Positions 15,728 through 22,540 of a stretch of 64,000 nt of DNA are shown one piece after another; the stretch's first letter is position 1; each line of letters opens with the position of its first letter. The stretch spans positions 1 to 64,000 of the forward strand of contig CAWHMD010000003.1 of assembly GCA_963830385.1 (NCBI GenBank), written 5' to 3'. The stretch is from Bog-532 sp963830385. Its GTDB lineage: Bacteria; Actinomycetota; Actinomycetes; Streptosporangiales; Streptosporangiaceae. Made by a program: the position numbers and the translations under genes. Below the pieces are notes generated by a model. The model had not been told where the DNA came from. It searched no databases and saw only the letters and a list, made by a program, of their open reading frames with translations.

Positions 15728-15952
15728 TTAACCCGCCCCGTCGTCGCGCCAGCGATCCGCCGACGGGTCGAGCAGCCGGCCGAGGTGGTCCTCGCGCAGC
15801 CAGATGATCGTCTCCAGTTCGAGCGCGTCCAGGTAGCGGACCTTCCCGCCGCGCAGGTCCTCCAGCCGCAGCCGCGGCCCGTTGGCGGTGTCGTCGACCC
15901 GCACCGAGACCGCCGCGAACTCACTGGCAACCACCGCATCCTGCGCACTCAT
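15728..15952 (-). CDS. Small protein of unknown function (74 aa) in the Rieske dioxygenase operon
   Basis: A 74-residue acidic protein with no signal peptide or membrane segment. Its start codon directly abuts the stop of the dioxygenase beta subunit (TGAATG), so it is translated with it. The sequence has a compact alternation of strands and helices (VSVRVDDTANGPRLRLEDL, LELETIIWLREDHLGRLLDP). I do not recognise the family. The position suggests an accessory or assembly factor for the oxygenase or the CoA pathway. Confidence 0.75.
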   Translation of the reverse strand: MSAQDAVVASEFAAVSVRVDDTANGPRLRLEDLRGGKVRYLDALELETIIWLREDHLGRLLDPSADRWRDDGAG

Positions 15953-16477
15953 TCAGATCAGGAATCCCAACGTCGGGAGGGGCTCGTCCAGGTTGACCAG
16001 CACCACCTTCTTGTAGGCCAGCCGAAGGCCCGCCTCGGTCCGCCGCAGCCGGTAGGTCGTGCGGCCACCCCACAGCTGCAGCCCGCGCGGCCGCGACTCC
16101 AGCAGCAGGAAGTTCGCCCAGGCCTCGGTGTCCCCGTTATCGGCCCGGCCCCGGATCTCCACGTTCGAGATCAGCCGCCGCAGGTGGGAGGCCGGCGACT
16201 GCGCGTACCGCCTGCCCGTCCGCAGCTGGTTCAGCCGGGTCGCGATCCGGTTCCGGTTGTCGTAGATGACCGACACCTCGGTCCCCGGATCCGCGTCCGC
16301 CCGCCCCGCCGGCACCCAGTAGATCGCGTCGTCGGTCCACAGAGCTTCCCACCCGTCGTAGTCGCTCTCATCCGCCAGACGCGCCTCCAGAAACAGGAAC
16401 TCCTCCACCTCCCCCCGCGTCAGCTCCACCCCACCAGCCCCATTAGCCCCACGCGCCACACCAGCCTCAGCAGTCAC
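15953..16477 (-). CDS. Aromatic-ring-hydroxylating dioxygenase beta subunit
   Basis: 174 residues, GTG start at 16477 overlapping the alpha-subunit stop as GTGA. The SnoaL/NTF2-like fold is recognised from EVEEFLFLEARLADESDYDGWEALW, SHLRRLISNVEI and the TTYRLRRTEAG stretch. Beta subunits lack cofactors and stabilise the alpha3beta3 oxygenase. Length is typical. A longer upstream reading would run into the alpha gene and is rejected. Confidence 0.9.
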   Translation of the reverse strand: MTAEAGVARGANGAGGVELTRGEVEEFLFLEARLADESDYDGWEALWTDDAIYWVPAGRADADPGTEVSVIYDNRNRIATRLNQLRTGRRYAQSPASHLRRLISNVEIRGRADNGDTEAWANFLLLESRPRGLQLWGGRTTYRLRRTEAGLRLAYKKVVLVNLDEPLPTLGFLI

Positions 16478-17736
16478 TGGGCCTCCATCAAGGCCCGGTA
16501 GTGCGCCCAGAACCCGCGCATGCCCACCTCGTCGGTGGCCGACCCCACCGGGTGCCCGTCCGCGTCCACCGCCTCCCGGTCCACCCCGCGGCTGACGTCG
16601 AGCCACTCCGGGGACCGCGCCGCCAGCCCGGCCTGGTTGCGCTCGTACATCTCGGTGTCGTCGGCCAGCAGCATGCCCGCCGGCCCGACCGAGCCGATCG
16701 ACTGCGAGATGACCCGCCGGTTCAGCTCCCGCCCGCCCGCGAACTGCACCGCGGTCACGTACTGCACACACTCCCCGGGCGCCACCGGCTGGATGTTGAA
16801 CACCTGGATCTCGGCCACGAACAGGTTCGGGAAGATCATCACGTGCGGCCCGCCCTCGACCAGGATCTGCTCGGCCTCGGCCCCGTAGGAACGCCGCATC
16901 GCGGCCGCGTACTCCGGCACCCGCTGCTCGGTGGTGCCGAACCACCGCATCGGCTGCCCGAACTTCCGGAACTCGGGCCGCAGGTCGTTCTCGCTGTGCC
17001 CGCCGCCCAGGTCCCGGGTCACCGCGGCCGACTTGTCGCTGTAGAGCGCGCCGATCGGGCTGTCGGTGACGCTGAAGATCGAGCCGTGCACGAACTGCGG
17101 GTGGTACCCGTCGGTCTCGTTCTCGGCCAGCAGCTTCCAGTTGGCCCGGGTCCGGTGCTTGAGCCAGCCCGCGGTCAGCTCCACCCGGCCCTCCGGCGAC
17201 AGCGCGGCCAGCCGGTCCAGTTCCCCGGCGGCCGCGCCCAGGTGCTCGGCCAGCGAGGGCCCGTCCGCGGCGAAGCTGCCGAACACGAAGCCCTGGTGGG
17301 AGTCCACCCGCGGCACCCGGCCGAGCGCCAGCCGCCGCTCCAGCGCGCCCTTGCCCCCGTACCCCCTGTTGAACGGGTAACCGAGCAGCTCACCGGTGTT
17401 GCGGTAGGTCCAGCCGTGGTACGGGCAGCGGAACGACCCGGAGTTGCCGCGCTCGTCCTCGCACACCTGGTTGCCGCGGTGCGCACACCGGTTGAGCAGC
17501 AGGTGCACCCGCCCGTCCCGGTCCCGGGTCATGATCACGTCCTGCTGGCCGAGCTTCTTGCGCACGTAGTCATTGGGCTGGGCCACTTCGCTCTCGTGGC
17601 CCACGAACACCCAGGTCGTGTACCAGACCCGGGCCAGCTCCTCGGCGAAGATCTCCGGCGACGTGTACAGCGACCCGTGCACCTGGGCCGGCCGGATCAG
17701 CGCCCCGTAGTCCCGTCGCTCCAGCAGGTCGGTCAC
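16474..17736 (-). CDS. Rieske non-heme iron dioxygenase alpha subunit
   Basis: 420 residues, GTG start at 17736 overlapping the ligase stop by 4 nt. The Rieske [2Fe-2S] ligands are Cys84 and His86 (RCAHRG) and Cys104 and His107 (CPYHGW). The catalytic iron site is in NETDGYHPQFVHGS with His212 and His217. The enzyme adds oxygen to a ring or activated carbon using electrons from a separate reductase/ferredoxin, neither of which is encoded nearby. Together with the CoA ligase it suggests attack on a CoA-activated or carboxylated cyclic substrate. Confidence 0.93.
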   Translation of the reverse strand: MTDLLERRDYGALIRPAQVHGSLYTSPEIFAEELARVWYTTWVFVGHESEVAQPNDYVRKKLGQQDVIMTRDRDGRVHLLLNRCAHRGNQVCEDERGNSGSFRCPYHGWTYRNTGELLGYPFNRGYGGKGALERRLALGRVPRVDSHQGFVFGSFAADGPSLAEHLGAAAGELDRLAALSPEGRVELTAGWLKHRTRANWKLLAENETDGYHPQFVHGSIFSVTDSPIGALYSDKSAAVTRDLGGGHSENDLRPEFRKFGQPMRWFGTTEQRVPEYAAAMRRSYGAEAEQILVEGGPHVMIFPNLFVAEIQVFNIQPVAPGECVQYVTAVQFAGGRELNRRVISQSIGSVGPAGMLLADDTEMYERNQAGLAARSPEWLDVSRGVDREAVDADGHPVGSATDEVGMRGFWAHYRALMEAQ

Positions 17737-19481
17737 TGCCCCGCCCCGCGGATCCCCAGATCGGACAAGCCCAGATCGGACAAGCGCTGCTCGGCCAGCG
17801 GGACCAGCCGGTACTTCTGGACCTTGCCGGTCGGGGTCTTCGGCAGGTCGTCCTGCTCCAGGAAGACGACCTGCTTGGGCACCTTGAACCGGGCCAGCCG
17901 GGCCTTGCACAAGGCGATCACGTCGTCCTCGGTGATGGCCGAGCCGGCCCGCCGCACCACCACCGCGCAGCCGATCTCGCCCCACCGCTCGTCGGTCAGC
18001 CCGATCGCGAACACCTGGGCGATGTCCTCGTGCGCGCTGAGCAGTTCCTCGATCTCCCGCGGCATGACCAGCTCGCCGCCGCTCTTGTACAGCTCCTTGC
18101 TCCGCCCGGTCACCCGCAGGTAGCCGTCCGGCCCGACCAGGCCCAGGTCGCCGGAGCGCAGCAGGCCGTCGGAGGACAGCACGGCCGCGGTCTCCTCGGG
18201 CTTGCCCCAGTACCCGGTCATCGTGGTCGGCCCGAACGAGGCCAGCTCGCCCTCGGTTCCCTGCGGCAGCGGCTCGCCGGTCAGCGGGTCCACCGTCAGG
18301 TAATGGCACAGGTCGCCGCCGTAGTCCGGCAGGCCGGCCGGCCCGGCCAGCTTCACGCGCCCCACCGTGCTCGACGACAGCTCCAGCCGGTCCTCCGGCA
18401 GGGTCAGCGTCATCGCGCCGCCGCACTCGGTCATCCCGTAGCCGGTGACGATCTCGCTGATGTTCAGGTCGTCGCGGAACTTCTCCCAGATCCACACCGG
18501 CGCCGGCGCCGACCCGCACAAGATCGCGGTCAGCGTGGACAGGTCGTATTCCTTCAGGTCCGGGTGCTCGATGATCGCCACCGCCATCGTCGGCACACAG
18601 AGGATGTCTGTCGCCTTGTGCTGCTGCACACCCAGCAAATAAGAGACCGGGCTGAAGCTGGTCTGGGGGATGATCGCGCCGCCCACGAACATGACCGACA
18701 GCAGGCCCTCGACGTACCCGAACATGTGGTAACACGGCAGCGAGAACAGCACCCGCCGCCCGTCCTCGTACGCTCGCGTGAGCGCCGACGCGTACCCGGT
18801 CCGCTGCACCGCGTCGTGGGTGACCATGACGCCCTTGGGGGAGCCGGTCGTCCCCGAGGTGTAGAGGATGTCGCCCACGTCTTCGGGCCAGGCCAGCCCG
18901 TCGGCCGCCCGCCCGGCGTGGCCGTCGCCCAGCTGGGCCAGGCCCTCCACCTCGGTCACGCCGTCCCGGTGCCGCCCGTCGGTGCTCAGCAGCACCACCC
19001 GGCGCAGGTCCGGCAGCGCCGCCAGCTCCAGGTCGCCGCCGGAATCCCAGCCGGGCGCGATGTCGTCCAGCATGCCCAGGTAGTCCAGTCCGGCGAACCC
19101 GGTCATGGTGATCAGCATGTTGCACCGCGACTGGGCCAGCACGTACCCGAGCTCGTCGCGCCGGTAGAGGTAGTTGAACGGGATGGCCACCGCGCCGGCC
19201 CGCGAGATCGCGAACTTCAGCGGCACGAACTCGAGGTAGTTGGCCATCACCATGCCGACCCGGTCACCGGGCCGGACGCCCATGGCCGCCAGCCCGTCGG
19301 CCAGCCGCCGCGACCACTGCGCGGTCTGCTCGTAGCTGACCGTCCGGTCGTCGGTGATCACGAACGGCCGGTCCCGGTACTGCCCGGCGCAGTCGTCCAG
19401 CCGTTCGTGCAGCGTCCGCGGCACCCAGCCGGCGAACCGTTCGCGCAGGTCCTGGCGGCGCGTCTCGATGTCCAGGGCCAT
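17733..19481 (-). CDS. AMP-dependent acyl-CoA synthetase/ligase
   Basis: 582 residues, the full length of the class. The phosphate-binding A3 motif YTSGTTGSPKG is near residues 206-216, GYGMTECGGAMT is the A5 region, and a C-terminal SGGELVMPREIEELL and TPTGKVQKYRLV provide the hinge and catalytic Lys. It activates a carboxylic acid to its acyl-CoA through an adenylate. It is the first gene of the tightly overlapping block below it. The operator-like TTTAAT-N4-ATTAAA lies 11 bp upstream of its ATG. Confidence 0.93.
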   Translation of the reverse strand: MALDIETRRQDLRERFAGWVPRTLHERLDDCAGQYRDRPFVITDDRTVSYEQTAQWSRRLADGLAAMGVRPGDRVGMVMANYLEFVPLKFAISRAGAVAIPFNYLYRRDELGYVLAQSRCNMLITMTGFAGLDYLGMLDDIAPGWDSGGDLELAALPDLRRVVLLSTDGRHRDGVTEVEGLAQLGDGHAGRAADGLAWPEDVGDILYTSGTTGSPKGVMVTHDAVQRTGYASALTRAYEDGRRVLFSLPCYHMFGYVEGLLSVMFVGGAIIPQTSFSPVSYLLGVQQHKATDILCVPTMAVAIIEHPDLKEYDLSTLTAILCGSAPAPVWIWEKFRDDLNISEIVTGYGMTECGGAMTLTLPEDRLELSSSTVGRVKLAGPAGLPDYGGDLCHYLTVDPLTGEPLPQGTEGELASFGPTTMTGYWGKPEETAAVLSSDGLLRSGDLGLVGPDGYLRVTGRSKELYKSGGELVMPREIEELLSAHEDIAQVFAIGLTDERWGEIGCAVVVRRAGSAITEDDVIALCKARLARFKVPKQVVFLEQDDLPKTPTGKVQKYRLVPLAEQRLSDLGLSDLGIRGAGQ

Positions 19482-19491
19482 GGCTCCTCGC

Positions 19492-19507
19492 TTTAATGGA
19501 GATTAAA
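19492..19507 (-). promoter_or_regulatory. Candidate operator TTTAAT-N4-ATTAAA upstream of acyl-CoA ligase operon
   Basis: TTTAATGGAGATTAAA has perfect 6-bp arms and is an AT island in GC-rich DNA, 11 bp upstream of the acyl-CoA ligase ATG. A near copy (TCTAATGGCGATTAAA) lies 21 bp upstream of the acyl-CoA dehydrogenase at 31796, and a more distant one (TCCAATGGAAATTAAG) upstream of the sortase. The arrangement suggests a shared regulator of acyl-CoA genes. Confidence 0.6.
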
Positions 19508-20371
19508 AAGTAGCCTAGATGATGCCCAGCCCGTCCAGCAAGGTTTTACGGCCAGCCACTCTGCCCCTCCGGTTGGCCGCGACCGTCGCCATAAGCGGCC
19601 ACGGAAAACCGGCGGCCGCTTCTCCCGGAACGCCGCCACGCCCTCGGCGAAGTCGGCCGAGCCGTAGCTGGCCGCCATCGCCTCGGCTTCCAGTTTCAGC
19701 GTCTCCGCCCGGCCGAGCGGGTACCGGCCGATCGTGGTCTTGATCGCGGCCAGCGCCAGCGGCGGCCCGGCCGCCAGCCTGCGCGCGTCCTCCAGCGCCG
19801 CCGCCACCGCGTTGCCCGGCTCGGTGACCACGTCGATCAGGCCCATGCTGAGTGCCTCGGCCGCCTTGGCCCGCTGCGCGAACATGAGGAACTGCTTGGC
19901 CCGGGCCGGCCCGAGCCGCTCCGGCAGCGTGGCCATGATGCCCATGTCGCCCGCCAGCCCGATCCCGGTGAACGCCGCCCCGAACCGCGCGTCGGCCGCC
20001 GCCACGATCCGGTCACAGGCCAGCGCCAGTGACAGCCCGGCCCCGAACGCCGGTCCCTCCACCGCCGCCAGCACCGGCTTGGTGCCGCTCCACAGGGTCC
20101 GCACGACCTGCTGCGTCAGCTCGGCCCGGGCGACCGCCTCGTCGCCGGTCAGCGTGCTCATCGCGCCAATGTCCCCGCCCGCGCAGAACGCGCCGCCCGC
20201 CCCGGTCAGCACCAGCACGCGCACCCCGTCGTCGTCGCCGGCCGCCGTCAGCGCCCCGATCAGCTCCCGCCGCAGCGGCAGGTCGAACGCGTTGCGGACC
20301 TGGGGCCGGTTCAGCGTGATGATCCGGATGCCGTCTTCGTCCCGCGTCAGCACGACTGGCTCGTCACTCAT
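19493..20371 (-). CDS. Enoyl-CoA hydratase/isomerase family protein
   Basis: 292 residues. The crotonase oxyanion segments AFCAGGDIGAM and GPAFGAGLSLALACD are present, along with a Gly/Asp-rich region (GLAGDMGIM) where the catalytic acid usually lies. The family normally ends near REKRPPVFRGR; here translation continues for about 36 residues of basic, low-complexity sequence before the TAA, which falls inside the AT-rich operator. The tail may be a lost stop codon or drift. The enzyme should hydrate or isomerise an enoyl-CoA. Confidence 0.88.
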   Translation of the reverse strand: MSDEPVVLTRDEDGIRIITLNRPQVRNAFDLPLRRELIGALTAAGDDDGVRVLVLTGAGGAFCAGGDIGAMSTLTGDEAVARAELTQQVVRTLWSGTKPVLAAVEGPAFGAGLSLALACDRIVAAADARFGAAFTGIGLAGDMGIMATLPERLGPARAKQFLMFAQRAKAAEALSMGLIDVVTEPGNAVAAALEDARRLAAGPPLALAAIKTTIGRYPLGRAETLKLEAEAMAASYGSADFAEGVAAFREKRPPVFRGRLWRRSRPTGGAEWLAVKPCWTGWASSRLLFNLH

Positions 20372-20428
20372 TGCCGATGCCTTCCATTGCCGGTGCCTTC
20401 CGCTCGGTGCCCGGGCCCGCGGCTCGCC

Positions 20429-21247
20429 TCAGGATCCCGTGAACTTCGGTGCCCGCCGTTCCAGCACGGCCGCCAGCCCCTCGCGGGCGTCGGCCGAGCC
20501 GGACAGTTCGGACACCGTTCGTGCCTCCTCGGGCAGCCTTTCATGGACGGTGGCGCCGACCCCGGCCCACACCAGCCGCTTGGTCGCCGCCAGGGCCAGC
20601 GGGGCGCTGGCCGCCAGCTCTGCGGCCAGCTCATCAGCCCGGGCGCCGAGCCGATCGTCCGGCACGACCTCGGTCACCACGCCCAGGCCGAGGGCCTCGG
20701 CCGCGGACAGCGTCGGGTTGGTGAGCAGGATCCGCATGGCCTGCCGCAGCCCCACCAGCTGGGTCAGCGTGACGGTGGTGCCCGCATCCGGCGCCATCCC
20801 CACCCGGACCGCGCCGGAGAAGAACTTCGCCGACTCGGCCGCCACCACCAGGTCGGCCGCGCACACCAGCCCGAACCCGCCGCCCCCGGCCGCGAACCCC
20901 TGCACCTGCGCTATCACCGGGGCGCCGAGCTGCACCAGCGCCGACGTGGCCAGCTGGAGCCAGCTGGTCGCCTCCCGCAAATAGCCCGGCAGCGCCTCGC
21001 CCTTACTGGCGAACGTCCGCACGTCACCCCCGGCGCAGAAGTTCTTGCCGGCTCCGCTGAGCACCACCACCCGCACCCGCGGATCCCCGTGGCACCACAT
21101 GATCGCCTCGTGCAGCCCTCGCAGCAGCTCCACGTTCATGCCGTTGGCCGCGTCCGGCCGGTTCAGCCGGATCCGCGCCACCCCGGCCTGGTCCAGGTCG
21201 AGCAGCACCGGCTCATCACCGATCACCACATCACCCACGCCGATCAC
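20429..21247 (-). CDS. Enoyl-CoA hydratase/isomerase family protein
   Basis: 272 residues, GTG start at 21247 (an internal GTG slightly downstream is possible). Crotonase motifs: NFCAGGDVRTF and GFAAGGGGFGLVCAADL, ending AVLERRAPKFTGS as expected. The stop is 57 bp before the next hydratase on the same strand, so both probably belong to the catabolic unit. Two crotonases, a ligase and thiolases make a full beta-oxidation-like cycle apart from the dehydrogenation steps, which SDRs or the FAD enzyme could supply. Confidence 0.9.
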   Translation of the reverse strand: MIGVGDVVIGDEPVLLDLDQAGVARIRLNRPDAANGMNVELLRGLHEAIMWCHGDPRVRVVVLSGAGKNFCAGGDVRTFASKGEALPGYLREATSWLQLATSALVQLGAPVIAQVQGFAAGGGGFGLVCAADLVVAAESAKFFSGAVRVGMAPDAGTTVTLTQLVGLRQAMRILLTNPTLSAAEALGLGVVTEVVPDDRLGARADELAAELAASAPLALAATKRLVWAGVGATVHERLPEEARTVSELSGSADAREGLAAVLERRAPKFTGS

Positions 21248-21302
21248 CCCATGAAAAATCCACGCTGGTCACCCATGAGGAACCCACGGCGGTCACCCCA
21301 TG
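21243..21302. repeat. Three direct repeats of TCACCC(C)ATGA at 24-25 bp period
   Basis: TCACCCCATGA (21243-21253), TCACCCATGA (21268-21277) and TCACCCCATGA (21292-21302) occur at regular spacing, with related sequence (ATCCACGCTGG, ACCCACGGCGG) between them. They fill the start region of the minus-strand hydratase and the gap to the divergent SDR. Phased direct repeats in a divergent promoter region fit cooperative regulator binding; a simple local duplication is the alternative. Confidence 0.65.
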
Positions 21303-21337
21303 ACAACATTTTCGAATCCAGGCTAAATTATGCTCTC

Positions 21338-22135
21338 ATGGATCTAGGCCTCGCCAACGCCCGTGTGCTGGTTACCGGCGGAGGCTCCAACATCGGCCGC
21401 GGTATCGTGCACGGTTTCGCCGCCGAGGGCGCCCGCCTGGTGATTGCCGACGTCGACGCCGGCCAGGCGGCCAAGGTCCAGGCCGAAGCGCTCGAGCGCG
21501 GCGCTGCCGCCGCCGAGCTGGCCATCGGCGACCTGACCGCCGACGGCGCGGGGGAGCAAGCGGTCGCTCCGCTGCTGGACCGCTGGGGTGGCGTCGACGT
21601 CCTGGTCAACAACGCAGGCTGGAGCGTTCCTGGCTTCCTGGCCGAGGACACCGACCGCTCCCGCTGGCAGCGTCTGGTCGAAGTCAACTTCTACACAGCG
21701 ATCGCCTGCACCCAGGCCGCGATCCCCGCCATGCGCGACGCCGGCTCGGGCGCCATCGTGTTCATCGCCAGCGATGCCGCCTTCGGCCAGATCCGCCAGG
21801 GCATCTACGGCGCCACCAAAGCCGCCCTGATCGCCCTGGCCCGTACCACCGCCCGCGAACACGGCCGCCACGGCATCCGCGCCAACGTCGTCTGCCCCGG
21901 CCTGGTCCTCCCCGACAGCCCCGACGCCGTCGGCGCCGCCAGCCTCTGGTCGGCCGGCCAGGACGCGGTCTTCAACGACAAGCAGATCGACTACCTGAAA
22001 AAGGACACCCCCCTCCGCCGCCTCACCACCGCCGCCGACATCGCCAACACCGTCACCTGGATCGCCTCCAACCAGGCTGCCCGCCAGGTAACAGGCCAAG
22101 TCATCTCCGTCAGCGGCGGCTACACCATGCCCTGA
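21338..22135 (+). CDS. SDR family oxidoreductase
   Basis: 265 residues from the ATG at 21338, chosen because the Rossmann motif TGGGSNIGRG follows at about residue 13. NNAG is in VLVNNAGWS, the catalytic Tyr/Lys in YGATKAAL, and the C-terminus VTGQVISVSGGYTMP is complete. It is divergent from the hydratase operon and may supply the 3-hydroxyacyl-CoA dehydrogenase step of the same pathway, which the operon otherwise lacks; that link is inference. Confidence 0.9.
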   Translation: MDLGLANARVLVTGGGSNIGRGIVHGFAAEGARLVIADVDAGQAAKVQAEALERGAAAAELAIGDLTADGAGEQAVAPLLDRWGGVDVLVNNAGWSVPGFLAEDTDRSRWQRLVEVNFYTAIACTQAAIPAMRDAGSGAIVFIASDAAFGQIRQGIYGATKAALIALARTTAREHGRHGIRANVVCPGLVLPDSPDAVGAASLWSAGQDAVFNDKQIDYLKKDTPLRRLTTAADIANTVTWIASNQAARQVTGQVISVSGGYTMP

Positions 22136-22203
22136 CCCACATTCCACTAGCCCGGCCGCCCGCTGCCTGCCCCGGCCACCCCCCGCGTGCCCGTCCGCGT
22201 GTC

Positions 22204-22279
22204 CCAGCCCCTCGGCGTGCCACCAGCCTCTCGCCGTGCCGCCAGCCACTCAGCCTGCCACCAGCCCCTCGGTGTGCCA
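22204..22279. repeat. 19-bp imperfect tandem repeat, four copies, in the 22136-22489 gap
   Basis: Four consecutive 19-bp units start at 22204, 22223, 22242 and 22261, each of the form CCAGCCnCTCnnCnTGCCn. The unit length is not a multiple of three and no convincing gene overlaps. The rest of the gap between the SDR and the DUF222 gene holds GC-rich low-complexity sequence, then an AT-richer stretch (about 22375-22500) with the promoter of the DUF222 gene. No gene is recognised in the gap. Confidence 0.8.
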
Positions 22280-22489
22280 CCGGCGCAGCCGCAGCCGCCC
22301 ACGGCGAGCCGCCAGGTGCCGCCGCCCAGCATTTGCACATGAATTTCACCGGCCGCCAATATCGCCTGCCCAAAGCCACCATTCGCCCGTCAACTGCACA
22401 TTCAAATTCAAAGCCCCCTCCATAAAACTCCACACGGAACAATTTCAGGCGAACCATTTTTCGATACTCCTTCCAAAATGACAAATTAC

Positions 22490-22505
22490 TCGATACTATG
22501 TTCGC
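22490..22505 (+). promoter_or_regulatory. LexA (SOS) box-like site upstream of DUF222/HNH gene, copy 1
   Basis: TCGATACTATGTTCGC matches the actinobacterial LexA box TCGAAC-N4-GTTCGA perfectly over most of the right half and partly in the left. The same 15-mer (TCGATACTATGTTCG) is found upstream of the paralogue at 52146. It contains TACTAT, a good -10 hexamer, and lies 36 bp before the proposed ATG at 22541, so LexA would block the promoter. Confidence 0.65.
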
Positions 22506-22540
22506 ATAGCAGCAATCCAGCGCGATCGGCGGTGATCAAC

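Noticed and set aside
10476..21247. Secondary-metabolite (polyketide) cluster, suggested by ligase, ketosynthase-like and oxygenase genes
   Set aside because: No acyl carrier protein, no modular synthase or NRPS, ketosynthase lacks the Cys, and hydratases with thiolases indicate degradation.
22478..22540. N-terminal extension of the first DUF222 protein from the ATG at 22478
   Set aside because: It would place the conserved LexA-like/-10 element in the coding region, and the paralogue starts at the equivalent of 22541.
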